A stretch of DNA of 64,000 nucleotides from Pectinophora gossypiella (GCF_024362695.1 NC_065408.1:15252001-15316000), one strand, 5' to 3'; counted from the stretch's first letter, positions 23,851-33,814 are shown. A program made the numbers and translations. The notes: generated by a model not told the origin, from the letters alone.

Positions 23851-23988
23851 GTACAGTCATGAGCAATGTAATGTACCCACTTTAGGACTCTGTCGCACTA
23901 ACATAATTAATTAACTAACATTTAGTGAGACTTACAGTTCAATTGACATGGTACCAAAGTGTATACGTATCAATGCTCGTGACCGTAC
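23851..23988. mobile_element. 148-bp MITE family, inverted copy (138 bp)
   Basis: Reverse-complement copy starting GTACAGTCATGAGCA and ending TGCTCGTGACCGTAC, with about 10 bp lost internally. Confidence 0.8.
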
Positions 23989-24192
23989 ACTGAAAATTCA
24001 GTCAGCTTCTACGATCGCCCAGGCAATATTTTATTTTATTAAAAAAGTAACACAGACAGATTGTAAACCATACTATGTATGACATAACTTGAAACAAGTT
24101 TAGAACTAGTCTACAATCCAAAAAATAGTGTACACAGTATGACAAAATAGTAAAAAGGACAGAACTTAGGATAAACAATACATATAAAGAGC

Positions 24193-24421
24193 TTTTTTTT
24201 TTGACGTGACTTATTGTAGATTTGCCGCAGATGGCATTAACTACTTGGCCGGACAAATGGGGAGCGCTGAAGGCTCTCACCCGGTACAACGTTTAAGACA
24301 ACAGGCCTGAGGGTGCCCAGTTGGGCGCGAACCTCGCCTCAGGGCGTCGTCTGAGAGGAAAAATATTTGAAAGAATTAATCGACCCTAGTGGGTCGATAG
24401 CGATAAGCGCTGAATGAGGGA
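24193..24421 (-). mobile_element. 5'-truncated poly-A LINE tail with perfect 13-bp target duplication
   Basis: ACATATAAAGAGC flanks it at 24180-24192 and 24422-24434. The minus strand ends CTACAATAAGTCACGTC then an A-run. Variable 5' truncation among copies, the A-tail and this duplication mark target-primed reverse transcription. The body includes CGACCCACTAGGGTCGATTA. Confidence 0.88.
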
Positions 24422-24436
24422 ACATATAAAGAGCCA

Positions 24437-24715
24437 GCAACAGGAGGGGGTATGGAGCATACTCCACCACGCTGCTCCAATGCGGGTTGGTGGAGATGTT
24501 TTTACGGCTAATAGCCGGGACCAACGGCTTAACGTGCCCTGCGAAGCACGGAATCATCTTACTTTTTCGGACCAATCAGGTGATTCAAGCCTGAAAAGTC
24601 CTTACCACACAAAGGACAGTCTCACAAAGTGATTTCGACAATGTCCCTATCGGGAATCGAACCCGGACCTCCAAATCGTGAGCCTGACGCTCTTACCACT
24701 AGACCACGGCGGCTG
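24437..24715 (-). mobile_element. tRNA-derived SINE (family 2), near full length
   Basis: Minus-strand head GCCGTGGTCTAGTGGTAAGA and GTCCGGGTTCGATTCCCGAT. The 3' region contains GGAGTATGCTCCATACCCCC. The acceptor-like ends do not pair, so this is not a functional tRNA gene. Confidence 0.85.
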
Positions 24716-26235
24716 TAACGGGAGGCGGAAACAATACATACTTAAACCAATTAATACCTACCACCTACCTACTTCTTCACTACCGTGTGTATCCATCTAG
24801 TACGTATATATCTTTATTGTATCTACCTACAAAATGTAAAAACAGACGATGAGTTGCGGTGTACAGAAAAATCTGTCTATAGGTTTATGAGACACCGTTT
24901 TTTGATTGTAAAATGTTTATTATTACTTTGAATAAATAAAAAAAAAATACATTAAAACATCACCACAAGAACAAAACAAATATAAGTAAAATAGCTAAAG
25001 AAGCAAGTGAGACCACATATTATAAAGCAGCTTGCTATATCCTAAGTTTCATGATTCGTAGACGACTACTAATCTTTCACGGCCATTACACTTGTCTCTC
25101 ATAGCAGCTAAAGCAATAACAATAATTATCATTACAAAGCCAGTAGAAATATCGCTACTAAAGTTCCCATTGCATTGGCTTTCCTTTTAGAAATCCTACT
25201 TCGGTCTCCCTCAGTCACGCAGCAGTGAAAATCAAGAGAAATGTTAGTACTAAAACTAAATGTTATACATGATTTATAGCCGAGTGCAAACGGTAAACGG
25301 GACGTTGCATTTAGTGAACGGTTTCTAGCCAAAAGCGGGTTTAGAGCAAGGAAATGTATTGCGAAATGTTTCTTAGATTTCAGGGATCCTTTATGGAATG
25401 AAAAGCAACATGTTTTTAGAACTTGTGGAAGGAATTTCTACGCTTTCAGAGCTTTAGCGTGCCAGCTTATACCTATAGGTACATAACATTTTAAGCATCT
25501 ATTTACGTCCCGTCCATCATTTTATTTAAGCACGCGAGCAACTACTTTTCTAGCTGGGCATATCATAAAATTGACAGAGAGCTTGTGTCCTTATAAACAT
25601 GATCGACCAGGACATGATCACCTTTCACAACAGATCCTTAGTCTTTTTGTATATTAACATAAAGTAACATAGCGTCACATATTCACGAGAGGGTAGAATT
25701 GTATAGTATATACACCCACTCGTCTTCAGCTATGTTTCAGTTAGTATCAAAAGCCACAAGTTGTTTTCTATTCATATGTGGCTCTGTCCGCTCTATTATT
25801 TTTTTCTGGCTACATACATATGTTATCTTTTTCTTATTATACCATCTGCGGCAAATCTACAATAACTCACGTCAAATATATATATTAGTTCTATTCTACC
25901 CGCAATAGGGCCCCTGAATCGGCTTCGTCTTAGCGGGTAGGGCCCCAGTTCTCGCATGTATGCCTCTCGCACTTTTATTCATCATCTTTCACGCTTGTGA
26001 TATCTATTTCCCTACTCTACTTTTTTATTATTAGGATATCGGTACACGGGGGTCTGTCCGCCCTGTTAAGGATCACAGACGTGAGTTTATGTCCTCGCTT
26101 TCACCGGTGAGCCGCGTAACTGTTCGCAAGACGTCGGCAAGTTCAAAAGCTCTGTGGAAATCGCAATATGAACCGTGAACGTGGACCTCGAGCCTTCGGG
26201 CGGTCTACAGCTGTGTTCTAGAAAAAAAAGAATAG
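24716..26235. other. No supported gene
   Basis: Contains fragments of the GTGGCTCTG repeat (25550-25800, 26035-26090) and a minimal poly-A tail; otherwise unrecognised. Confidence 0.45.
25848..25876 (+). mobile_element. Minimal poly-A LINE tail
   Basis: CATCTGCGGCAAATCTACAA TAACTCACG only. Confidence 0.5.
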
Positions 26236-26587
26236 GCTAGTTTCTAACTAGTCAAATCAGTTACTTTTTACTAAACTCCAAAACGCGAAATTAGTACGAA
26301 AAAGCACATTGTGAGATCATAGGTAAACGTGAAAAAATGTCGGACTTCTTATTCGTAACTTACACCCAATTCGAAATATTCTGATTACTAAATAAAGACA
26401 GATCTAAATCTGACGATAAACGTTTTCTTTTTCTATTTAAATTATTTATGAATTTTAATCAAGAATATCTAAAAATAAGTCCGAAATTTAAATTTTTTTT
26501 CTGTGTGCTTTTTCATACAAATTCGACAGTCATTTTGTATTTTAATTTTAAGTAAAAAGTAACTGATTTGACTAGTTGAAAACTAGC
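26236..26587. mobile_element. 352-bp MITE with ~37-bp inverted ends
   Basis: GCTAGTTTCTAACTAGTCAA and the following ATCAGTTACTTTTTACT recur reverse-complemented at 26551-26587 with two mismatches. Weaker pairing continues inward through AAAAAGCACA / TGTGCTTTTT. Both ends are followed by AGG(T)TAAA-type sequence seen also near 62075. Confidence 0.8.
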
Positions 26588-27569
26588 AAGGTTAAAAGAA
26601 TTCGCGGCAAGTGAAAATATTATTGGAATAAGTTCACCTAGATGAGGAAATTGAAATATTTTGGTGTCACTTATAGTAAAAACCACGTGAATGCCTTTTT
26701 GAAGAAAAACCACATTCGAATGTGATTTTTGTTAACAAAAAAATGTGGTTTCAATTTTTACCTGGATTAAAAGAAGCTAGTCTATTTAGAGATTTGTTAA
26801 TAAAAAAATATACGGTCAAATTGAGAACCTCCTCCTTTTTTGAAGTCTGTTAAAACATTCGAACATGATTTATAACGAGGTTTTCGTGAGGGAAATTAAT
26901 CTAGACACGCGGAAGCGTGTCAAGCCAAGTTTATTGAAATAAAGGTTGTCAGTGGGGCCACTTTAAAAAACGTCGTTCTGGCACTGTGGTACCTATACGT
27001 AGTTTGTCTGGGAGATTGAGGAAAAATACTCGAAGAAATATTCGAAATACCCGTCCTTTGGAACGCACTGTACTGATTTCACCTACATGTTATTGGATAC
27101 TTAATCTAACGCAAGAACCAACGAAACAATTTCTAAGTCAAATTTATGCATACACTTGACCTAACCTAAATTTTAAAGCGGTAAACAGCGCCTAAAGGCT
27201 GTTATTTGCTCGAAATGCTCTCCAAAAGTGGACAAACCGTCTGTACAGGTTCATATTTCATCTTTGATACAGTAGATAACTAGTGTTGTAACGGGATGTC
27301 CCAATTTTCAAGGATAATAAGACCAAGGCGAGAGACGCCATATTTAACATTATATCACCAACCTTCAAAACCATCATTACAATACCTTTCTCTACTATCC
27401 CGTAGTGGATATGTGCCTAATGAGTTCATTAAATATACCTACTTAGCTTGATTACAATGATAGGATATAATAACAGATATAGTATATATCTACATATCGT
27501 GCTAGAAAGACATGGTGATAAAGCTATATAATTCGGAATAACCGTCTGGGAACCTCCATTAGGCGTCTT
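26588..27569. other. No supported gene
   Basis: 26800-26856 is an inverted piece of the ACCGACTTCAAAAAAGGAGG family seen at 50219. The rest holds nothing I recognise. Confidence 0.5.
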
Positions 27570-28045
27570 AACGTCTAGAACCCTTTTCCGAGGTTTTTTC
27601 TCGCAGTTATTGTTCGTCGGCTATACAGGTTGTAAGCAGCTGCAGTAATTTTAGGCGGATGAGACGTTCGGGAAAAAATACGTTTATGTAAAAATTGTTG
27701 ACCCAAAATTTAACTAGGTTACCAACTTCCTCTTCTTCTATTGTGTGGGTTGTGATTGTGGATTACTAACCCCATCAACCCTGGGGTCAGGGTTACTATT
27801 GAGGCGCCAAAGACCCCTAACATGACTCACGTAACGACTACGTACTTACATCAGTAAGTAGTAACGGGGCCAACGTCTTAACGACAATCAGGTGATCAGC
27901 CTGTAATGTCCTAACTAAACTAGGGATCACAAAGTCATTTTTGTGATATGTGCCCACCGGGATTCGTACCCAGGACCTCCGGATCGTAAGCCCAACGCTC
28001 AACCACTGAACCACGGAGATTACCAACTGAATAAAGATATTTTTG
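27570..28045 (+). mobile_element. LINE 3' UTR interrupted by a SINE
   Basis: AACGTCTAGAACCCTTTTCC and GCTATACAGGTTGTAAGCAG on the left, ACTGAATAAAGATATTTTTG on the right, with the SINE 27728-28019 between. The LINE is therefore the older insertion. Confidence 0.8.
27728..28019 (-). mobile_element. tRNA-derived SINE (family 1), complete, nested in LINE tail
   Basis: 292-bp element flanked by TTACCAACT on both sides (27719-27727 and 28020-28028). On the minus strand it has an A-box-like TGGTTCAGTGGTTGAGCG and a B-box-like GGGTACGAATCCCGGTGGG, then the family body, ending in AGAAGAAGAGG. The insertion splits a LINE 3' UTR. Confidence 0.88.
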
Positions 28046-28394
28046 TGTCAAATATAGAACCACAACCCACTTTTTTATGTCAGTCCGCATTTTGATAAAC
28101 CAGACTCGACAAAATTGCTAACACTATAGATAACATTTATAACTCAGTCACTGTCGTCATACCCTATAATTTGAAAGCATTGAAAGCTGATCGATATTGG
28201 GATAATATATCTCTACAAAACAAGTATTTCGGTCACAGTAGAAAGTCTAGACAACTAGATTTAAGCCGTAAACTTTCGTAAATGCGTACCAGATTGGCTG
28301 GGCGATTTTATGACCATTTTTCTAAGTTTAGTAAGTTAGTCAAATAGTTAAAACTGCCTTTGTGAAAATTTGGCATAAACCGGAAAACTGGCAA

Positions 28395-28600
28395 GAAACT
28401 TGTACTTGTACTTGTACTTTAAATTTCTGTCGTTTTTCTTGCAACTACTTTCTTCGGCTATATTGTACTGGTTGTGAGAAGCTGCAGTAGTTTTAAGCGG
28501 ATGAGACATTCGACAAAAATATATTCCTTATGTATTCATTGTCGACTCAAAATGTAACTATCTGACTATGTTACCAACTGAATAAAGATATTTTGAATAA
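28395..28600 (+). mobile_element. LINE 3' UTR, third plus-strand copy
   Basis: Degraded start (AACTTGTACTTGTACTTGTA), then GAGAAGCTGCAGTAGTTTTA and ACCAACTGAATAAAGATATT. Confidence 0.7.
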
Positions 28601-28740
28601 ACAATGTGTGAAATTCCAATATTTAGATAAACGTAGCTCAGACGCTGGTGGCGAGCGGAGAGTTGCCGTTCTATACATATTCCTTATTCTTTATTCTATG
28701 GTTGCAGTCTCTTACACTTTCTTTTACTTTTATATGCGCA

Positions 28741-28963
28741 TAGCGAGGTGAACCGATGGCCGCTGGGGCGTAAAGGTTCTAGAATGGCGACCACGTGTCG
28801 GACGACGCTCAGTGGGTAGGTCTGCTACAAGGTGGACCGACGATCTGGTGAAGGTCGTGGGAAGCCGCTGGATGCGGGCAGCGCAGGACCGATCGTCGTG
28901 GAGATCCTTGAGGGAGGCCTATGCCCAGCAGTGGGCGTCGTACGGCTGATGATGATGATGATG
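28741..28963 (+). pseudogene. LINE ORF2 C-terminus inserted in a MITE
   Basis: The frame ending at the TGA at 28947-28949 reads RWTDDLVKVVGSRWMRAAQD then RSSWRSLREAYAQQWASYG, a common lepidopteran LINE C-terminus. It is followed by GATGATGATGATGATG. ATGCGCA flanks both sides (28734-28740, 28964-28970). The disrupted host is a GCAATATTG-family MITE whose remnants are TTTTATATGCGCA on the left and CGCAAATATCAG...AATATTGC on the right. Confidence 0.8.
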
Positions 28964-29047
28964 ATGCGCAAATATCAGCTTGTAATATTGCTTATTCAAT
29001 ATATAAATTAATATTCGTTTCAATGTGGCCTTTTGAGACCGTCAGTT
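28964..29047. mobile_element. MITE remnant, GCAATATTG family, right of LINE insert
   Basis: ATGCGCAAATATCAGCTTGT, AATATTGCTTATTC and CAATGTGGCCTTTTGAGACC correspond to the right half of the MITE; left remnant at about 28724-28740. Confidence 0.6.
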
Positions 29048-29399
29048 GAATTGGTATTATTTTTGTCTCGACAAAATCAATAAATATGTTTGTATTTTTT
29101 TTTTGCAGCAGCAATCTTTTATTGAAATCAGCAGATCATTTATAGTATTTTAAGATAATACATTAAACTACGTTTTATTTTGTTACAGATTTAAAACAGC
29201 AGATCTTCAAAAACAACCCCAGTGTTTAGTTTCTCCAAAATAATGTGTTAAAATTTTCCAATTACAATTTCCACTAGTTCAAAATGTCTTTATTAAATAG
29301 ATAGTGACAGTGAAATAATATAGTTACTTAATATTTTAGTGAGTATTATAATAAACAGTATTAAGTGAAACAGTGACAGTTTAGTTGAATAAATTAAAA

Positions 29400-29472
29400 A
29401 TGGAAGCCTTAGAAAGGAGAGGAAATGTGATGGCGATTGCAACGATGCTGTTCATAGTATTTTCATCACAAT
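29400..29472 (+). CDS. C-type lectin, exon 1 (signal peptide)
   Basis: Probable first coding exon of a secreted or membrane C-type lectin. The ATG at 29400 sits after AAAA (A at -3). It opens 24 codons plus one base, reading MEALERRGNVMAIATMLF then IVFSSQ. The stretch MAIATMLFIVFSS is a good signal-peptide core. A second in-frame ATG at 29430 would give a shorter, more standard signal peptide, so the start is not certain. The exon ends at a strong donor, CAAT|GTAAGTAT. The leftover T joins GT of exon 2 to make a Cys codon, and the frame stays open through the lectin domain; that in-frame join is the main support. There is no other evidence of transcription. The 5' UTR and promoter were not identified. 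A cleavage site near the SSQC-GG junction is likely. The main alternative is that exon 2 uses a different, unseen first exon. Confidence 0.6.
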
Positions 29473-29598
29473 GTAAGTATGACCAACAATTTTACCAATT
29501 ATTATCAAATTAAGTACATAAAATGTTTTCGAAATAGCAACCAGTAATAGTGCACACAGTCTAAAGGGCTTATTATACCAACCTGAAATGCTAGATGC

Positions 29599-29751
29599 GT
29601 CAAGGTCACGGTGGTTGCCATGGTTACTCCCCACCAACTCCCGTTTCCCGATCGTGTAGTGTAATAGCAAATCGGCGGATTGTAACCATGGAAACCACGA
29701 GCTCGAGCGAGTTGACGAGGAATAACAATGGTAGCCACCCGTGATCTTGAC
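29599..29751. mobile_element. MITE in lectin intron 1, GTCAAGGTCACGG ends
   Basis: GTCAAGGTCACGGTGGTTGC at the left pairs with the reverse complement of the right end, with a few mismatches over about 24 bp. It lies 127 bp after exon 1. An internal pair, CCATGGTTAC and GTAACCATGG, adds a second palindrome. Confidence 0.75.
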
Positions 29752-29784
29752 AACTGACTGTCGGGCAGATAGGTCTAGTAACAA

Positions 29785-29933
29785 GCGGGCCGCGGCAGCG
29801 GAGCGGAGAAACGGAGAAATATTGACCAATACAGGGAATTGCGAACTAGTCTGTGCAATCCTATTGGTTAACATTTATCCGTTTCTTTGCTCCGCTGCCT
29901 CGCTCCACTCCGTACCTTGCTCCGCTTCGGTGG
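29785..29933. mobile_element. GC-rich foldback element, diverged copy, intron 1
   Basis: Left arm GCAGCGGAGCGGAGAAACGG then AGAAATATTGACCAAT; the right arm carries ATTGGTTAACATTTATCCG and GCTCCGCTGCCTCGCTCC. Related to the tighter palindrome at 30039. Confidence 0.7.
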
Positions 29934-30038
29934 TTAATTACAGTCCCTATGATTTGCGTCTTCCGTCCTGCATTGCCGTACCGACACACAGGCCTACCCT
30001 CGTCTATTAAAGAGGGTACGGAGTACGGACTACAATCT

Positions 30039-30172
30039 GGCTGCCTGTCCACCGGAGCGGATCGGGGCAGCGGAGCAGAGAAACAGAGAAATATTGACCA
30101 ATCCTATTGGTTTATATTTCTCAGTTTCTCCGCTCCGCTGCTGCCTCGCTCCGCTCCGGTGGTCAGACAGCC
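30039..30172. mobile_element. GC-rich 134-bp foldback element, intron 1
   Basis: Nearly the whole element is a hairpin: GGCTGCCTGTCCACCGGAGC at the left versus a right end whose reverse complement begins GGCTGTCTGACCACCGGAGC. Both arms contain the GGAGCGGAGAAAC-type box, closing on ATTGACCAATCCTATTGGTT. Confidence 0.85.
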
Positions 30173-30277
30173 TGATCCTTGAATTTTGAAGACATCTTGC
30201 AGCCACTTTTGATATCAAGTCATAAGGACATACGTAACTGAGTATTCCAGTCCAGCATAGAAGATAAATAAAGCAAT

Positions 30278-30557
30278 CATCATCTCCCTAGCGTTATCCT
30301 GTTATTACAGGGTCCGCTTACCTAACCTGAAGATTTGTCCGGTTTTTTACAGAGGCGACTGCCTGTCTGACCTTCCAACCCGCGAAGGGAAAACCAATCC
30401 AATACAACAGGTTAGGTCACATACCTCCGAAACGCATCTCTCGGGTATGTGGGTTTCCTCACGACGTTTTCCTTCACCGTTAGCACGTGATTATAATTTA
30501 CAATCCAAACATGAATTCGAAAAACTATTTCGAAAATCATAGCTTTAGGCCCGTGCT
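30278..30557 (-). mobile_element. SINE family 3 in lectin intron 1
   Basis: CATCATCTCCCTAGCGTTAT, GACTGCCTGTCTGACCTTCC and GGTTTCCTCACGACGTTTTC, stopping inside the head (CTTTAGGCCCGTGCTG). Confidence 0.8.
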
Positions 30558-30988
30558 GTATAAATAAAGTACTTAATAAAAACATAATTTTATTTTCAAG
30601 GTAAACGTGTCATATACAATCAGGAATAAACAATAATACATAGTACCCAAGCCATAAAACTTAAATACGAGTAAGTACCTAAATTATCTAGCTCTATCGT
30701 ATTTCATAAGCTTAAGTTGCAATACCTTTATAAAAGACCGCACCAAGTTCCTTTATTTAGATTTAATAATATGCGGAATATACCACAGCATATATTCTAC
30801 AAACGACAATATTTTCTTGTTACGTCATACCGCAGTGCGATGATTACAAATTATTACAAATATATTTGCCTGAGGCAATGCCTGCACATTTTCTAAGGAT
30901 TCATTTATTTACTTATAAAGTGGTGATTTTTTCCTTCTTGTATAAGTATGAAGTACTTTAAGTAATGTATGTTGTTAGTTATTCGGTA

Positions 30989-31121
30989 TTTTTTTTGACG
31001 TGACTTATTGTAGATTTGCCGCAGGTGGCATTAACTACTTGGCCGGATAAATGGGGAGCGCTGAAGGCTCTCACCCGGTACAACGTTTAAGACAACAGGC
31101 CTGAGAGTGCCCAGTTGGGCG
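30989..31121 (-). mobile_element. Poly-A LINE tail in lectin intron 1
   Basis: TTTTTTGACGTGACTTATTG to CCCAGTTGGGCGCGA, cut at the SINE junction at 31121/31122. Confidence 0.8.
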
Positions 31122-31260
31122 CGACAATCAGGTGATTAGCCTGTAATGTCCTAACCAAACTAGGCATCACAAAGTATTTTTTTCTGTATGTCCCCACCGG
31201 GATTCCAACCAGGGGCCTCCGGATCGTGAGCCCAACGCTCAACCACTGGACCGCGGAGGT
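31122..31260 (-). mobile_element. SINE family 1, head half, fused to LINE tail
   Basis: GACAATCAGGTGATTAGCCT to the tRNA-like head (CCACCGGGATTCCAACCAG; CTCAACCACTGGACCGCGG). It joins the LINE tail at 30989-31121 with no intervening sequence. Confidence 0.8.
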
Positions 31261-32063
31261 CGTACGTAGACGTTTAAAATATGCATTTTTCTAAAAGCGG
31301 TCTTTTAAATGCCAGACGAGGTTTCCGATTCTAACTTGACCTTGAGACCGGTTGACTATACAGTCCTCCTACTTGGACGCCATTTTCGGCTAATCTACCT
31401 CTCTATAAGGCATCGCGACTATTCACAAATTAACATTCGTTTTAAGGTTCCGTCGGAAATGGCAAAATTGGAACTGTTAAATTTCAACATATATATCCGT
31501 TTTTCGTCTATTAACTAGTTTGAAAGTAAAAAAATAAATAAAGTTAGTAATGTGATGGCACTATGCACAGTGTAAGTGTATTGGCTCTACTATTGGAAAG
31601 AATAATTTAAAAAAAGAAAGCGGATATTAAATAAATTCTAGAGACGAGCTAAGTTTCCAATAAATATAAGTACTTACTAAAGAAGAAGAAAGAAAAAAGA
31701 TTTATTTAATTTGTTGGACGCCACAAATGAAAAAGAAACAAAATAATAACAGCAATAAAAAATATTTAACATGAATGTGTCCAGTTTGAGTAGGTATTCA
31801 CAGTTCAATAATTAATAACATAATGTAGAGACATCCTATGGAGCCCGCAGATTATTTAAGTATGTCAGCCACGCACTTTTCTGATGTATTTGGCCACTAA
31901 TTACTAAATGTTAGGGCGGACATGCTTGATTAATCTTTTTTCTGTTTTCCTACAAATTACAATCGTATTCGTAAGTAAGTATTTGTTATTTTTGGCACTG
32001 CGCAGTCACTTAGACCAGGTACGTATTTCTTCACCGACATGCTTCTCTTTACAGACATCACTT

Positions 32064-32160
32064 GTAACAATTACTTTATTGCACGCACAGGAAATACAAA
32101 ATAAAATTGAAATGGAAAGAGCAGGTGCAATAGACGGCCTTATTTCTAGGTAACAATCTC
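32064..32160 (-). mobile_element. LINE 3' tail in intron 1
   Basis: The minus strand reads AAATAAGGCCGTCTATTGCA ... GTGCGTGCAATAAAGTAATT, the same AATAAGGCCG...GCAATAAAG architecture as the 62347 copy. Confidence 0.65.
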
Positions 32161-32285
32161 CATAATAATAAGAATAGGTAGGGAATAATTGTCTATACTT
32201 TGGGTAACTTTGAAACAGCCACACGATAATATTTAAGGCATACCTACCTGTAGGCTATTTGATGTAAATATTTTAATTATTTATT

Positions 32286-32442
32286 AGCGTGCTCAGTGGT
32301 GAAGGAAAACATCCTGATAAATCCCACATTTCCGAGATATGTATTTCGGAGCTATGTAACTTTCCTTCCGTGGGTTGGAAGGTCAGACAGGCAGTCGCTT
32401 CTGTGAAAAACTAAACGTAATGCTAGGGTGATGATGATGATT
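32286..32442 (+). mobile_element. SINE family 3, headless, in intron 1
   Basis: GCGTGCTCAGTGGTGAAGGA, GGAAGGTCAGACAGGCAGTC and TAATGCTAGGGTGATGATG. It ends about 255 bp before exon 2. Confidence 0.7.
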
Positions 32443-32698
32443 ATTATTATTTATTATTCCCAAGCTCTTGAACGATGATTATTTTCTGCTCTGTGTACTC
32501 GGCAATAGCTCGTATAGCCAATTTTGTGCGGGAACGTATCGAACCGAACGTACATTGTGGGTATGTCAGCACACCGCCTAGACTTCAGACTAAGCCCAAT
32601 TTATCCAAAGCATAGTTTTTACGTAATATGATCATACATAACTATGGGTAATTTATGTCGTAAAAAGTCATGCAGCATTATCAATTCTGTCCCCGCAG

Positions 32699-32835
32699 GT
32701 GGTGGCGTGGCCGGGCACCGCAACTCGACCAAGATGTCGTACGTGTGTCCTCCGCAGTTCATCCGACTCGGCCACAGCTGCTACTTCTTCAGCGACAACA
32801 AGGCCACCTGGCAGAACGCACTCTTTGCTTGCAAG
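32699..32835 (+). CDS. C-type lectin, exon 2 (start of CTLD)
   Basis: Internal exon with a clear acceptor (CTGTCCCCGCAG|GTGG) and donor (AAG|GTAAGA). It is GC-rich and markedly different in composition from its AT-rich surroundings. It encodes about 46 residues: a short GGVAGHRNSTK linker with an N-S-T glycosylation sequon, then YVCPPQFIRLGHSCYFF and SDNKATWQNALFACK. This is the N-terminal part of a long-form C-type lectin domain: the first Cys pair (C-P-x-x-F ... C-Y-x-F) and the W-x-x-A-x-x-x-C helix motif. Family knowledge says the missing C-terminal part would carry the WIGL-like core, the remaining cysteines and any EPN/QPD sugar-binding loop, so sugar specificity cannot be judged. The exon ends in phase 0. 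No following exon was found within the window. Identity is confident at family level only; I do not assign an ortholog. Confidence 0.88.
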
Positions 32836-32877
32836 GTAAGAAACTATTGCTCACAAAAAAAATACTACTTTACTAAA

Positions 32878-32915
32878 TTCAAATTCAAAAATATCTTTAT
32901 TCAGTAGGTAACGTC
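32878..32915 (-). mobile_element. LINE 3' extreme, just after lectin exon 2
   Basis: AATTCAAATTCAAAAATATC then TTTATTCAGTAGGTAACG: the terminal ~38 bp only, 42 bp past the exon 2 donor. Confidence 0.65.
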
Positions 32916-33433
32916 TGATCATCTAATGATTACATATTACGACGTCTAACGTCCGCTATATCGTCTGTATTAATTCTATTGAATTACTTTTATTACTAAA
33001 ATAGACACTCCGCTTCGCTAAAACTATTAAAGACCTCAATTCTGAACTCCAAAACAGACCGACAGACGCACGGACGACACAGTGATCCTATAAGGGTTTC
33101 GTTTTACCTTATGAGGTGCGGAATCCTAAAAAGAAAGAACCTTGGACAATTAAACTTCCAGATAGTCTCAATTTCAAGGCTAGATCCAGAACTATTAGGA
33201 ACTAATTCGCAGCTAAGTGGTGTTACACAATAACAAATAGTGCTAATTAATTTAATGCCCCGCCCAAGTGCGCTTGATTCGAATTTATTACATACTGTAA
33301 ACTAAACTGGAACGACCTTAACCAGGCGATCTCTTCAATGGAAATGTCGTCAACCAGTCGCTGAAATCTACAAGAGGATTGGTTGATCTATCATCAAATA
33401 TATATGACGTAGACATACTAATAAGGTTCAATC

Positions 33434-33509
33434 AATAAAATGAATAGAAGTGAAAATTTATAGTACAAACAGTTGTACTATATATTTTTCACTTCTATTC
33501 ATTTTATTC
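33434..33509. repeat. Perfect-arm palindrome, 23-bp arms
   Basis: AATAAAATGAATAGAAGTG at the left and CACTTCTATTCATTTTATT at the right, closing on TAGTACAAACAGTTGTACTA. Directly abuts a second palindrome at 33510. Confidence 0.85.
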
Positions 33510-33638
33510 TGTGTGGAAGTAAGTAACGAAATACTACCATACCTACCTACACATTTTGTTCTGTTTCTCTGACTTGTCTGTACAAGTCAGAGAACGAGAG
33601 TCAGAGTATAGTAGTATTTCGTTACTTACTTCCACACA
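33510..33638. repeat. Nested palindrome, 28-bp perfect arms
   Basis: The arm at 33510-33537 (TGTGTGGAAGTAAGTAACGA...) is the exact reverse complement of 33611-33638. Inside lies a second hairpin, CTCTGACTTGT ... ACAAGTCAGAG (33566-33593). Confidence 0.85.
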
Positions 33639-33814
33639 CATAAATTGTTTAACGAAAAATTATAGCCATAACTACGTACTCTTTTCATAGGTTCCAAGTA
33701 GTTAATGCCATTTGGCAAATCTACTTTGGTTAATGTAGTTTTAATCTACGTGAAAAACAAACTAAGAATCTAAACAAAATACCCACAGAAAGTGACCATT
33801 CATAGATTCATTTC

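Larger units (their letters stand above)
29473..32698 (+). other. C-type lectin intron 1
   Basis: Intron of 3,226 bp inferred from the exon 1 donor and exon 2 acceptor (phase 1). It contains three foldback MITE-like elements near its 5' end, a SINE (30278-30557), a LINE tail fused to a SINE fragment (30989-31260), a minus-strand LINE tail (32064-32160) and a SINE-like fragment (32286-32442). The rest is AT-rich with no supported exon. Confidence 0.6.

Noticed and set aside
24640..24715. tRNA-like A and B boxes suggesting a tRNA gene
   Set aside because: The acceptor stem ends do not pair and the sequence continues into a SINE body; the same holds for the tRNA-like heads near 3000, 11836, 22192, 27960, 31200 and 47440.
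29452..30218. Several overlapping long frames on both strands
   Set aside because: They arise from GC-rich palindromic MITEs in intron 1; the lectin reading frame stops being relevant after the donor at 29473.
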